A stretch of 64,000 nt of DNA from Conidiobolus incongruus B7586 (GCA_000697335.1 JNEM01015231.1:20541-84540), one strand, 5' to 3'; positions 24,980-38,502 are shown, counted from the first letter of the stretch. Numbers and translations: made by a program. The notes: generated from the sequence alone by a model not told the origin.

Positions 24980-25340
24980 AATGCTGGTGTTAAGAAACCT
25001 ATCCCTCATAGTGACACTCTTAAATCTTCGAAGGTAATATATTTATTCTATTGCTAAATATATACTCACCTCTTCATAGACCTCAGCATCTCAAATTGAT
25101 AAAAATATCAGGGATACTCAAATACCGATCGAATTAAGTTATTACTTTTTATTTGAAAAATTTATTATTCACTATAACATTACATATTACCTCTTCAAAA
25201 ACAATACCACCTTAAAAATGATTCACCCCCAGTCGAATTTTTTCTTAAGAATAACCACATTCCCAAAGTTAAAACTAGTTGTATTGAATTAGTGTCAAGG
25301 CATATGGCCACTCTGGGTTTATGTAAAAAATTAATGAAAT

Positions 25341-25365
25341 TATATATATATATATATATATATAT
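25341..25365. repeat. (TA)n microsatellite
   Basis: About 12 TA units in the last putative intron of the decayed gene. Similar shorter runs occur near 26946, 41837 and 49327. Confidence 0.9.
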
Positions 25366-25611
25366 CAATCATACTATAGTATGGTATTATTCTATGCCCA
25401 CTTCCGGTATGCACCCAATTGTGAAAATTCAAGAAACCTGATCGAATATTTAGAACTTAGACAAATGAAAGAAAAATTAGAAGCTGAGTTGAGAAATTTA
25501 AAAAATAATTTGACATCTTCTGACCAGGACTCATCAATTGAGTTATCTAATTCTGTAAGCTTAATATTTAAATCTTATTATTTATGTACCAATAATTTAA
25601 ATATTAATTAA

Positions 25612-26226
25612 TTCCTTTATAAGGATATAGTCATTGCAGAAATATCAATCGTAATAGTACAAATTCTTCAAGTGATTTTCCTCATTTCAAGAAAAGAAAA
25701 TTAGTGTCAAACCATCTGATTATTTTTCATTTATTGTATTCATACTTGAAATATAGCTTTATTTAATCAATGCATGTTAGTAATATCAATTATATTTTTC
25801 TATTTGTTTTAAATATGAAATTTTATTTTCATATTTTATTATTTAAATCATTAAATTTCAATTAAATATACTATTTCATTGAATAAAAAATAAGACTTCA
25901 TTATGATCTGTTTAAAATCAATCAATATCTTAATTTGCCAGAATTTATTGATTCATTTGCAATTTTGACTATTAATAAATATTTATTATATATACATATA
26001 TATATCCTCAAAATTTATTAAATATAATGTCACAAATATGAAAATTAAATCAATTAGATTGTATATACATATATTAAAAAATAAAATGAATGGAAATATA
26101 AATAAAGTGATATGAATATAGATCATCGCGTGTTAAATATCATTAAAATTTAGTTCATTTATTGCAATATGTTGAATATTTATAAGAGTTAAATGTAAGA
26201 ATATAGGATTCTTTGAGCTTGGGAGC
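25612..26226. other. Intergenic, AT-rich
   Basis: No gene seen between the decayed gene and the 3' end of the Sbp1-like gene. It holds poly-A/T tracts that could serve as polyadenylation regions. Confidence 0.4.
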
Positions 26227-27160
26227 TTAGGCAGTAGCAGATTCTTCGGCTGATTCAGAAGCTTTAAAAGGTTCACTGAGAGCAACAGTAATGCTTAATT
26301 CACGTTCTTCAACGACAACTTTACCGATTTCCTTTAATACACGCTGTTGTTCGGCTTTATCTTCTAATTCAACAAAACCAAAACCTTTGGAAACTCCGGT
26401 ACTTTTACGTACAACAACATGAGCAGATTTAACCTTAAAATTCTTGAAGACTTCTTTCAAATCATCATCCTTGAACGAAAAAGGAAGGTTGGCAACAAAC
26501 AAAGTATTTTCACTGGGTTCACCAGTAAAAGTAGGACGGGGACGAGAGCGACCAGATCTCCTACCTCTGCCACGACGTCCACCTCTTCTGGGAGCAGATT
26601 TGGGTTTGGTTTCCTTTTCCTCAACTACTTCCTCTTGCTTCTCTTCAGAAGCGTTTTCATTCTTCTTTTCACCATCATTGGGCTGGCGGCTCTTAGAGCG
26701 ACCACCGCGTCTTCCACGCCTTCCACGACCACGACCACGACCACGACGGGACTTGTTGGAGCGAGGTTGACCAGGTACTTTGGGACGAGCAATTTCTACA
26801 ATAAGTTTTCTTTCATGATATTCCTTATCGTGAAACATTTCAACAGCTTTCTGAGCTTGTTCCAAAGTTTCATAGGCAACAAATCCATACCCAGCAGAGT
26901 GACCGTTTTGGGTAATGATTTGAGTGTGGACACTAAAAAATATTAAAATCAAAATACAATATATATATATATATTGCAAGCACTTACACTTTTCCAGCGG
27001 GAGCAAAGAATTCTTTCAAATCTTGTTCAGTAGCTTTAAAAGCAAGGTTACCTAAAAAGACTTTGTTGGGAAAATCAGTTTCTTGATTTTCTTTGCCATT
27101 CTGAGTCTTGGAATCAGAAATGGTGGCAGCAGCCATAGCTTTAGCTAAATCTTCAGTCAT
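26227..27160 (-). CDS. SBP1: Sbp1-like RNA-binding protein (RRM-RG-rich-RRM)
   Basis: Seen: two exons (26988-27160 and 26227-26932) join to 292 residues. RRM1 (about residues 34-110) has RNP2 VFLGNL and RNP1 AGYGFVAYE. The linker has two Arg/Gly-rich blocks, RGRGRGRGRRGRRGG and RRGGRRGRGRRSGRSRPRP, separated by an acidic KENASEEKQEE-like segment. RRM2 (about 195-275) has TLFVANLPF and KGFGFVEL. Known: yeast Sbp1 has the same order and length (294 residues). It binds mRNA 5' ends and eIF4G through the RGG region to repress translation. The C-bias at third positions suggests high expression. It could also be another two-RRM RG-box protein of the nucleolin type. Confidence 0.8.
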
Positions 27161-30045
27161 AATGTGTTTAAAGATTGATTAAAAGGCGGTGGGGAGTTTT
27201 GAAAAGAATATAGGATGGAGTAGATTTAATGGATTGAAAGGGTCGAAAGACACGGATTCACACTTTAAAATTGGTTAATAAAAGGGGCCAATTGACTTGA
27301 GGACTAACAGGATATAGTCAGTACACCTTGTTGTATTTGGAGTGATTAAGAACAAGATAAAATTTGGAGGACTTTGGTGATTGAGGTATATAACATGATT
27401 GAGAATGACGAAACCATCCAATCAGTGCAACGCAACCAAATTCCCATAAATTGGATGATGAATTAATGATCATCAATTAAAATTAAAGGTTCTTTGTGGA
27501 GACTATTCTATCATATTCAGTAAGATTCATGATCTGGTTGAGCATTCATAACAGGATATTATCAATCAATTTTTACTCATTTCATTGGACTAGCTATTTT
27601 TTAAAATCCTACTATTGGATGAATTTAACATAAAGAAAAATGTTATCTTGGATATTAGCAGTCTTGAGAAAATACAATTTACCAAGACCACGCAACTGTT
27701 TCTTCTAGTTTTCTATTCACAATTAATATAATTTTGATATTATTATTTTAGAATGACAATTGAATATTTGAAATAATTTCAATCACTCATATTTGTATAC
27801 TTAATTTCAAAAATTAAGAAAAATTCAGTTATTATTATAAACGGAAATCCAATTTATATGATTTCTAAATTTAGTTATCACAATCTTTACATTGTTTTAT
27901 GTGATAAATTTGTATACCGTTATTGTTTTGATCGTTGTAGTACGCTATGATTTTATAAATAGATAGCAATAATAATATTTATAGTATTAATTTCGCTCCT
28001 TCAATTATTATCTTTATATATTAAATATTTATTATGTTGTGAATTTGAAGGTCAGTAGACATTTTACTAAATAGTTGATTTATCATAAAACTGAGTTTTA
28101 ATTATGAGAGAAAATATCTTACACATGATAAAAAAAGTAAATGGAATAATTTAAGATTGATATTTGATTATTTTATTTTTAATCTTTCATCTGGGATTAT
28201 ATAAATAAAATGATTAAATTAATAGTCATAATTATTATTTATAATGCAATTGCTGTCAAATTATATTACCAACATAATAATTTTTGTTAAAATTCTAAGT
28301 TAGCAAAGTATAATGCGCATCACTTTATAACAGTTTTCATATATTATTCATCAATATTTTTTTCCTTAACTTATTTAAACTTAAATATATTGGAATTATT
28401 TTAAATACTTTATATCTAAATAAAAGAAACATTTATTTCGAGATCTTCATCATGATTGTATTATTACAGTTTAATTGTAATATAGATTTACGATTTATTT
28501 TAGTGAAAATGATTTTAATCACTGTTTAATTTCTTATCATCTATTCCAATTATAAATGCCAAGAATATATGATTATATGATTATATGATTATATGATTAT
28601 CGATTCTTGTAGTATTGCAATTATAAAATTGTCTTAAATAAGAGCTTATATGTACATATGTTATTTATCTAATTTAATTATTAGATTATTCTTGGCTGAA
28701 AAAAAATAAAAATTATATTATCTTAAAATATTTTGGATATAAATACTCCAAAAATAATTGTATATTTATTTCAGTTTATTAATGATTGATATAAATATTC
28801 GTATTAATCATTAATAATCTTTTATTGATCCAAATTATTTTAAACCATTTAATTCTAATTATTAAATGATTTTTAAATTAACTGTTGCGTATTAAGTAAT
28901 AATAAAATCAACTATTTGATCATATTCGACAATGATTAATCATATAATGAAGCCATTGTTATCTTGTAATTAAACAAATCCATATCTTTTTAATTATTTC
29001 TCGGTTCTTAGAACATATTATATGACCAAATTATGAATTTTTTTCTTTTGTTTAATTTCGCATGTAAATTAATAAATATTGTTTCTAGTTGATTGTCATT
29101 TTATTAACCAATTTAAATACTGATATTGTTAAAAAAACTATGATACTCAGCTATTATAATTCGATTGATATCCAATTTAATGATTCTGTAAATATAGATT
29201 AAAAACATCCAAACAAATATATAATGGTGTATTGATTATATCAATATCTTACTAATTGGAATATATACAAACATATAAAAATCCAATCCTTTTAAAATAA
29301 CCATAATGGAATCAAATGTGATATCAAAGATTCAAGCTCAGAAAGATTATTATTAAACCTAAAGTACCTTATTTATAAATTAATAACTCATTCCTGAACT
29401 CAATTAGCGTTTATAGCTTTCATATGCATTCACATCAGACTATTTTGATATTATTGGAAACTTGATCAAAGTATTCAATCTAAATATCCGAATTAAGTAA
29501 TTCATCAACTTAAATAATATTTATCAAAAAATTTCCTTATTATTAAACATTTCTGATTTTCACAGTAATTTTTAGTCAATTTTGATAAATCTTGGAAATT
29601 GTGTATATAAAAGCTGTTAATAAAGGACACGATATCATATTAAGTTGAATAATAATTTAAATCAATATAAAGTATATTGGACATATTTTATAATTATTTA
29701 TATATTAATTAATTGATATATAGCTAATAATTTTAAATTTAAACACATTTAAAAAAAACTCTGGTTTTTGATATTGAAATATGATGATATATGAGATTTA
29801 GGGAATTTAAATTTTTGATTTGTGATTATATCCGCAGTTGAACACAATATTTAAACAAGTAAATATCACAAAAATAAACTTACATCACTGAGTTTCATTC
29901 GAATCTTATACTTTATAACCTCAGTTTTCAAATTTTACTATTTTCTGATTTTATTCATTTTGTTAAATATTTAATAATTATTAATATATAATATAATTAG
30001 CACTTTACTATCAATCAATAATAAAAATAACACTCTATTTATATA
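27161..30045. other. Intergenic 2.9 kb with SBP1 promoter and a short tandem repeat
   Basis: The first ~320 bp upstream of the Sbp1-like gene is less AT-rich and promoter-like, with a CCAAT at 27418-27422. The remainder is AT-rich with no gene I can support. At 28565-28600 there are four copies of an 8-bp unit (GATTATAT). The right end is the 5' flank of the C2-domain gene. Confidence 0.5.
28565..28600. repeat. Tandem repeat, 8-bp unit GATTATAT
   Basis: About four adjacent copies, nearly perfect, in non-coding DNA. No function is suggested. Confidence 0.85.
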
Positions 30046-33000
30046 ATGAGTACAACTTCTGGCTTTGAAGTATTAGAAATTTTAGCTTTACAAGGTAGAG
30101 ATTTACCTAATAAAGACTATTGGAAAAAACAAGATCCATTTTTACAATATGAAATTGGTAGTCAATTTAAGAGAACGAAAGTTGATAAGAAAGGTGGAAG
30201 GAATCCGGAATGGAACCAAAGAACTCGATTTGACAGAATTAAAGCTCCTGTTACTGGAAAAATGAAGGTCAAATGTTACGATGATGATCTTATAGGTAAA
30301 CCTAAATTTATTGGAGAATGTGTTATTGACTTAGAAGAAGTTTATAAAGAAGGAGACATGGATAGTAAGTATTTTAACAGAATATTTCAAATTTTAAACT
30401 TAGGCTTGATTTTTAGATTGGTTTACTTTATACGATGGTGGAGAAAAAGCTGGTCAAATTTATTTGGAAATGACTTTTTATGCTTCTGATGGTGTTACTA
30501 GAAGACGTAAAATTTTGGATGACGAACGACGTGCACTTCGTAAAAAATTAAAAGGTTCCAGATCTGGGTCTGAAGACTCACTTTCTGACCATATGGAAAA
30601 ATTAGAATTGTCTGGACCACCAGTTGTACCTATTAAAACGGATCCCAAGCCAGCTCCTAAAACCCAAACAATTGATCAACCTTCTACTTCTACTCAAGGA
30701 AATAGCCCTCCTAAACCCCAAGAAACCACGCTTCCAGCACAATCAGCTGTCAATCCTGTTACACCTCAAAATCAAACTCCTTCAGCAAAGCCTTCCAACT
30801 CTGTTTCCAATAGCTTAGTTAAGCCACAAGAAACCGCTCCCTCAGTACAACCAGTTGCTAATCCAGTTACAGCTCAGAGTCAGCCTCCTTCCACAGAGCC
30901 TTCCAGCTCTAATTTTACTCCTCAAACCGATCCAGTAAATAATTCATCAAATAATCCTATTTTACCATCATCTAAACCTATTACCGAATCACCACTACAA
31001 GTTAATCAACTTAACTCTAATCCCTCTATAGCTAACAATGCTACCAACAATCTGACTAATACTTCATCAGCTCCTTCCCGACCAATAGTCAATGAGGCTA
31101 AAGCTCCATCAGAACCTATTATTCAAAATCAACCCAATAATCCGGCACCTAGCATTTCAATTAGCACAAATCCTGTGTCCAATCCTACAACCTCAAGCAT
31201 TCAATCTGATACATCGTCCAATGTCCAAACTAATCTTTCTACCTTAGCCCCAATTCAAATCTCCTCTAACCTTATTGCTGCTCCCATACTAACAGCAGAA
31301 CCAGTTACCACATCTTCCGCTCCAAATACATCTAATAATCCCAATTCAACTGCCAACCCCATTAATCAATCACTTAACCAACAGCAACATACGGGTAGCA
31401 TAGATTCAAGCAAAATGCACTCAGTTTCAAACACCACAACTCACTCTAATTCTATTTCCAGTGTTGGATCACAGCCTTCAGCATATGCTGATAACGCTGC
31501 CTCTGCTTCTCCTTATCCACAGCTATCAGCTCCAAAGCCTTTTACTTATGGTCATATTCAGCCACCATCCACCTCTCTACAACAGAACCAGTCTAATCTT
31601 AGCCATAACCCTCAAGCTCAATCATCTGTAGTCAATAACACAAACACTATTCAATCAAGCCAATGTAATCAAGAGCATATTTACAATAATATTACACACC
31701 CTTCAAACCAAAACACTAATCCTAACTCTGCTCCAGTTTCACAAAACAAGCCTATCAAAACTCAAAGTAATCCCACACATCAAGTTAATGCTATCCAAAA
31801 TTCTCAGCTCAATATTACTCCAGCTTTTGTTGAACCACAGGCACACACTCAACACTCTCTCATTCAAGCGACGCAAGTATCTCAAATTCACTCTACTAAT
31901 CTCACTAATACTCAAAATTATCTCCCACCCCAAGCTCAAGCAACTCAAAATGCTCAACCTAGTTCGATTCAAAGTTCCTTTGAGGCTCAACCATCCAATC
32001 AATTTATTGCCACACAGCCGACTCAAGTGTCACAAGCTCATTCTACCAACCCTGTTGCTGCACAGAGCTATCCTCCACCTCATGCCTACACAGCTCAAGA
32101 AACACATTCAATTTCCGTACAGACTTCTGCTGGATTTCAGCCACATAATCAGCATTCTGTTACACAGCCAGCTCAAGTATCGCAAACTAATTCGAATAAT
32201 CTTGTGACTGCTCAAACTTATCCTCCAATTCAATCCCATGTTCCCCAAGCCACTAATTCTACTTCTCAAACTTCCTTTGGACCCCAGCAATTAGCCCAGC
32301 ATATTATTTCCCAACCTCCTCAACCTAATCCTATTCAGCCTTCCATTACAACTCAACCACAGCAGTATAACCATTCTCATTCTCACTCTTTTACGACAAA
32401 TGACACCTTCCAACCTACCATTACGACTCAACCACAGCAGCACTTTAATCATTCCCACTCTAATTCCTTCTCTTCAGCTAATACATACCAGCCTCCTTTA
32501 CCAGTTATACATCAATACCCTTCCCAATCCTACCCCACGCCACCTAACGTAAGCACCTACTCTCCTTCCAACATTCACCAACCCTATCCTCCAACTGCAA
32601 ATTTTTACGACTCGTCCCCTAATTCTGTACCTGCTCCTTATCCCCCTACTCAACCTTACCCTTCAACTAGCTACCCTGGATATCCACCCGCTCATGAATC
32701 TTCGCATATTCCCTATCCACAGCCTCAAGAAGTCTCTCCACGTCCACACTTTCCCTCTGTAGCTGACCACATTCATGATCAGCCTTATCCACCATCTCAG
32801 TACGTTCCTTATCCTGGTCGACAAGACTCTTATCCTCCGCCTCTTAACCCTGTATCACCAGTGAGCAGTCAGGCTTTCACATCTTACCCTCCTGATCCCT
32901 ATTCTAGCTATAACGCCACGACATATCATCGTCCAACTTCATTCCCAACATTTCCCTCTGCTAATAACTCATCTTACAGTGACTACCCCTCATCTCCCCC

Positions 33001-33259
33001 TCCTCTTCCGAACAAGCCCAGCATTCCTGATAACTATGTTAACGACACGCCACCTCCTCTCCCTTCAAGACCCCCAACAATGACGTTCCCCACTCTAGAA
33101 GTAAATAACACAGTTAACCCACCATTTAGTCCCACCAGCTCAAACCAAAACTCTAATCCCAATAGTTCAGGTGCTCCATATGGGTCTCAATCAAATTCAG
33201 GTAAGAAAAACAAATCTGACTTGGACAAGCTCAAAAAAATGTTTAAACAATTTATTTAA
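30046..33259 (+). CDS. C2-domain, Inn1/Fic1-like cytokinesis protein with long Gln/Pro/Ser-rich tail
   Basis: Seen: two exons (30046-30364, 30417-33259) join to 1,053 residues. Residues ~8-125 form a C2 domain (FEVLEILALQGRDLPNKDYW, KQDPFLQYEIG, NPEWN, MKVKCYDDDLIGKPKFIGE, WFTLYD, GQIYLEMTFY). The tail is low-complexity Ser/Asn/Gln/Pro. It has tandem ~40-residue units (KPQETTLPAQSAVNPVT, KPQETAPSVQPVANPVT) near residues 210-270 and three ~50-residue units built on QVSQ(I/A/T)HSTN near 600-760. It also has two TTQPQQ...NHSHS units. The end carries SH3-ligand motifs (PPPLPNKP, PPPLPSRP) and a basic helix. Known: yeast Inn1 and fission yeast Fic1 pair a C2 domain with PxxP motifs that bind F-BAR/SH3 proteins at the division ring. 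The tail here is much longer. Confidence 0.7.
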
Positions 33260-33795
33260 TCGCAGTATTATTTTTTTAAACTGATTCATTACTAATTAAC
33301 TATAAATAAACTGTATATTTATATAATTTAATTCCTCACATTGTAATTAATATTGTTTTTGTTAATATAAATCTACAATAAAATTTACACTGTGATTATA
33401 ACATTGCTGATTGATCTGATTTCTATCTCCAATAATAATCAAATTTTATTAATACTAATAATCGCATATGTATATAACAAATTAAAATCTTATAAAGATA
33501 TTAGGATTTGGGCAATAAAATATTAGTTTGAATAATATATATATATTGTTAATTTTATTATTTATTTGGAAGCATTCGATTATTCAAAGTTAATATTACT
33601 GTGACGTCTTTAATGTGACTTGATTAATGTTTTGAAATTTGTTGGTAATGAATGATTGGCTAATGTGAAAAAAAATTAAAAAATAATCCCATAAATTATA
33701 ATAACCATGATATTATAATAGTTTGAAAGAGGTGATGCATAAATTATTTTATAAGTCAAATCATATTTAATATTATTAACGAATCAATAATAAAA
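33260..33795. other. Intergenic, AT-rich
   Basis: No gene seen. It contains the terminator side of the C2 gene and the promoter of the DAD1 gene, with a short TA run near 33534. Confidence 0.4.
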
Positions 33796-34293
33796 ATGGC
33801 CAAAGAAAAGAAACAATCAGCTACGAAATCAGTTCCTTCTCATGAAAAAATAGAGCCTGAAAAATTAACTCTTATCGAATCTTATTTAAAAAATACTAAA
33901 CAATCACTCAAATTAATTGATGTCTACCTCGTATTCATTATGTTATCGGGTATTATTCAATTTATCTACATGTTATTAGCTGGTACTTTCCCATATAACG
34001 CCTTTTTAGCTGGATTTATCTCTACTGTAGGTTCTTTCGTTTTAGCTGGTAAATCTTTATTATTTAATTTTATAAATAATATATTATAACTTATAATTTT
34101 TAGTTAATTTACGTATTCAAACCAATGAAGAAAATAAAGAATACTCAGATGTATCACCCGTTAGGTAAATATATTCTATTTTAAATATCCTTTACACGAA
34201 TTATTTATATAATTTTCGATTTTTAGATCCTTCTCAGACTTTGTTATCTGTAATTTAATTTTACAATTCTTAGTTACTAATTACATTGGTTAA
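33796..34293 (+). CDS. OST2: Oligosaccharyltransferase subunit DAD1/Ost2
   Basis: Seen: three exons (33796-34048, 34104-34164, 34227-34293) join to 126 residues. After a short Lys-rich cytosolic N-terminus the family sequence is clear: [38 protein letters not shown], then [12 protein letters not shown], a VSPVRSFSDF motif and the C-terminal [13 protein letters not shown]. There are three membrane segments. Known: this is a small integral ER subunit of the complex that transfers the glycan to Asn in N-glycosylation, and DAD1 ends in the same (N/T)(F/Y)IG sequence. Length matches yeast (130) and animal (113) proteins. Confidence 0.95.
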
Positions 34294-37200
34294 TTATCAA
34301 ATATTGGATTTATTAATATATATAAAGATTTATGATTATATAATATATTCTATTATTTGCCTATATTATGATAGTTAATGAATATTTAATTTTAATTTAT
34401 TAATTTATCATTAGAGTATCGTATACTTTTTTTGATATAACTAATTAGTTATTTTCAGTATATAATTAATATATTTTTAGAATTTTGTAACCAAATTATC
34501 CATATTTATGTTTAAATAACGTTTAATAGATTAATAGTAAATTTTCGTCAAATAAAATTAAAATTTTAAAAAAAATTATCAAAGAGAATAATAAAGATTT
34601 TGAAAATTAATATCATTTGACACCTTATCCTGTATCTGATAGGATAGAGTACTGCTCAACAATAATGTGGGTAAATTGATATAATACATTGTCCATGAAC
34701 ATACTTTTGACCCTCTTTTAGAAAGAAATAACCTATATAACTCTCCTGGGTTATTTAAATAAATTTAGATAAAGTAGAATATAGCTATTCAGGTATATGG
34801 CAGATATTTATGGATGTATCTATAAAGTTATTATTTATGATATTCCAATTTAGGATCTTAAAAATATATTAAGCTTCAAATAAAATTTTTACATGATAGC
34901 ATATAGTTTTTGAAAATGCAACATTGTTAGTTGATAATGATCAAAAAGCAAAAATATTGTAATACTGACTAAGCAATAATAAATTCAATATATAATTATT
35001 TATACCATTGAATAAACGACTAATCTCATTATTATATTTAATCCCAAATTTTAATAAATAAATCAAAATTTTTTAACTTTATGAATAAAAAAATGCTAAA
35101 TATGAAAATACTTGCAAAAATCAGGTATAAACATACTGGTTAATGTATAATAAGCTCTATTGGAGTCAAGTTATTGGAAGAAAAGCATTATAAATTTTGC
35201 ACTATTTTGACTTGGTCTTTTCATGATAATATTGAACGTATTTATCAAATTCAATAGTGTTTTTTGGTTGATTATTTTTGTTATATTTTTTACAAGTTAT
35301 ATTAAAACTAAAAATAACCAACTAAAAAATCATCCTATCAATTTAACTTTTGAAATTGAATCATATAGCCTTGATTTAATATCACATTTCAAGGCCATCA
35401 ATTATATATTAACTATTATTTAGATAATAGTAATAATTTTGCTAAATACTAATTTCATTTATTAATCTTTCAAATTTTACTATTACTAAATTTAGTCCAT
35501 GAAATGCTATTAAATTGTGAATTATCAAATCAATTCCATTGAATTATTACCCCTTTTATATACTATTAGAGCATTATTGCTTTCAAAAATTACATCCTAT
35601 AAAAGTTAATATTTTCAATATCTATTTACGATTGACTTTCTAATCCTATTAATTTAAAAATTTCCTCAATAAAATTCAAGTTCAATTTATAATGAATGTT
35701 TATTTGGATTCATTATTTCATGATATTTAATATTAAATATATATTTAAAATATCAAAATAATATATTGTTCGTTATATAGTGAAAAGATAATTAAATCCT
35801 TATGATCATATGGATTGTTCAATATTGGTTTATGGAATATTCTTTATCATCCATATAATTTCAATGTATAATATTAATATTATTATCTTATAGATTTGTC
35901 GTAATTCTATCAAGAAACTATAATTATGTATATTATTATAACATAATAATCAATAAGTATAAGTGTTAAAAATCTACCTTTTTGGCTCATCTACTATGAT
36001 AATTATTAACACTATTAATGAAATATAATACTAAATTCAATAATTTGATTATCATATACATATAAAAACAACTATTCAGCAATCTATATTGTTTTACCAC
36101 TGAATTTACAGTTAATTTTCTCGAATTATTGAGGAATAATAATAAAATCATATGAATTTATTTGAACATACAATTAGGAATAATTTGTGAGAATTTATAT
36201 AAAAATTAGCCTGTTTAGATATTTTGAAACAAAAATATTATTATTTATTAATTCTTTTGATATGATAGACATATTAATTCTCAACTAAGAACAAATATAT
36301 TTTTCACTCCATCCAAATAGGATTAATTCTTAATAATGTAAAAATATAATAAATTAATCAATTCTTTAATATAAAAGTTGCTCTATATATACTTGAAAAA
36401 TTATACAGAAAAATAATTAAGGTTGTTTAATATTAATAATTTTATAAATTTCTTTTTGCAATCATCATATAAATAATGTGATAATTATATTTAATATTAG
36501 AAATGGGATAATATAGAAATATGTTTATTTAAATGTTCAAAATGATATATGGGGTTAAAAATGATTATACGATTGATTTGAATTAGTTAAATATTATTTT
36601 TTAATTTGTTAAGCTATTCAAAAATGTATACAACTTTTATTTAATATTAAATAATCACTTTTAAGACTTTAGTCGAGTAATTAAGAAAGAAAATGCTTTT
36701 AATAATACCATACTTATATTTACCATCAAATATGGAATCTGAAGTTCTATATTAGTCCAAAGTTTTAGTCGAGTCATTTGAATCAGTTGAGCTACATAAC
36801 AAAACATAGGTCTAATTCAGCCGATATTTTTGTTAGTGGATAGTCATTTGATGAATTATTAGCCATGACTTCTAATAAATAATGCTGTAGTTAAAATAGT
36901 AGATGAAACATCTATCAGTAAATAATATACTATTATTGATTTTACATATATTAATCTAAATAATATGGCACTATATTTGAATTAATAATTCCCATCGATT
37001 GAAATAGTGTATTCAAAATTATAATCAGTTAAAAATTCATATTTGCTGTAAAATTTAAAATAGTTTTATTATCAACAAATTTATTATTAATGATATATAC
37101 AAATTGTATTATGATATTGATATCAGTTTGAATCTTAGCATATTTAATTCGGTTGAATGTATGAAGGTAAAATTTATCAATATATTTAAAAATTGAAAAA

Positions 37201-38502
37201 ATCAATTTTTGAGCACCCTATAATTACTATTCAGTGTAATTTAGACTAAAAATAATGAATTTAGCTATTTACATATTTAAGAATATTTGTTCTCGGATTT
37301 AATGATGATTTTAATATTAATGTGTAAAAGTTTGGTTTCTCATCAATTAATGTGCAAGTGAACTGATTGAGTTATAAAAAGGTTATAGTATTTTACCTGG
37401 ATTATTTTGGGAAAATTTTTACAGTCCTTATCGGTGAAATTGATAAAGTAATTATATAATCAATCAAGTATAATGAATATAAATTATATGCTTTATACCA
37501 AACATTAGAAATAATATTATCTATAGTACTTATAATATGTTATTTATCCAATTTTAATAAAATTTATAGACTTATTGTTAATTTAGATATAAAATGAAAT
37601 AAATTCAAAATAAAATTTGGATATTTAATTATTTGTTTATTAAACTGAACATTAATAATATATACAATATTTTCATATGATAATTGATCATTATCTATAA
37701 AACAATCAATAAAATATTAATCATTAAAAAGAGTTAAATTATATTATCTTTAATATACCAAATTACATTAACCAGTAGAAACCTAATTTTATATCTGTTC
37801 CAAACGATAAGAAAAACTGGCTAAGATTAATTGAATCTTAATAAACTAAAATTCAAACTTAATTAAAATAAACGAGGCTAATAAGATGATTGTACTTATT
37901 GATGGATAATGGAAGGTTTTTCAGTACATTTAATCTATTTAATTTAAAAAAAATCGGGTGATTTTGCTTATAGTATTTATTTGTATCATACAATTTTCAT
38001 AGCTTTGGATAAATATGAAAACAATAAAAAATAAAATAAATACTCAATAATAAGCACCATTTTATAATCATAATTATGATTATTTATAATTATATAATAT
38101 GATTCAATACATTAATTATGAAGTTGATTAAATTAATATCACTGATGAATAACACCATGCAAAATTAATGGTATTAGTGATGCACTCACTATCTTGATAT
38201 GCTATTTATCAAGTCTGATTAATAAATTATCCTGTACGAAAAGATTTTTTTATTGATATTATTATATGATATCATTCAATATAAATATGGTCAGTTGCTC
38301 ATTTATTGTAGTAGAATCAATCAAACCCCTAAATCGAATTGAATAATATTCCTAAATTTATTAGCATGACGTTAAATCTGTATATAAATCCATTTAATCA
38401 TAAATGCCCCAGTTTAATTGGTATAAAATTAACTAATATCATTTTAATATTTGATAATCTCCGAATATTATTATTATTATCATCATATAATCATTATTAA
38501 CT
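34294..38502. other. 4.2-kb gene-poor AT-rich stretch
   Basis: I find no supported gene. Two less AT-rich islands (about 34620-34830 and 36700-36890) might be transposon or gene relics, but no frame or homology is readable. A short motif tttagtcgagt occurs twice, near 36667 and 36767. The right end is the acyl-CoA synthetase promoter. Confidence 0.45.

Larger units (their letters stand above)
23799..25611 (+). pseudogene. Decayed or recoded multi-exon gene of unknown family
   Basis: Seen: from ATG 23799 a basic N-terminal frame runs about 144 codons (MKAAHPKKKTASHNKL...SSLHFPLKICALPESKW). It is interrupted by TAA at codon 58 and ends in TAG at a likely exon end (24231). Later coding-like exons include IFQAFAPRIRNDSLSLKHW, NEAFANLSITLFVP-stop-FSEDE, FCRNFIIIGSEFSKKDIQ, DVKHRYYDRIIKLSEFGK, WYQRSRQVEDETLMALQ, a proline run from a 12-C tract at 24968-24979 and a coiled-coil-like LRQMKEKLEAELRNLKNNL near 25500. 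At least five in-frame TAA/TAG and one TGA interrupt these. Two junctions also do not keep phase, so decay is the simplest reading. I do not recognise the family; the basic, DNA-binding-like look is only an impression. Confidence 0.5.

Noticed and set aside
17848-25611. Genome-wide reassignment of TAA and TAG to glutamine
   Set aside because: The 2,623-codon RasGEF, the Gln-rich C2 protein, PCK1, the acyl-CoA synthetase, AMSH and DAD1 have no internal TAA/TAG, and most end in TAA at the expected C-terminus. Only a local or context-dependent effect remains possible.
26419-26946. Long open frames on the plus strand over the Sbp1-like gene
   Set aside because: They are antisense to the RG-rich region, and their Arg/Pro and Ser/Thr runs are mirror images of the RGG codons.
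35223-35423. 66-codon hydrophobic open frame
   Set aside because: Ile/Phe/Asn/Lys composition is what AT-rich random DNA gives. No motif or neighbour support.
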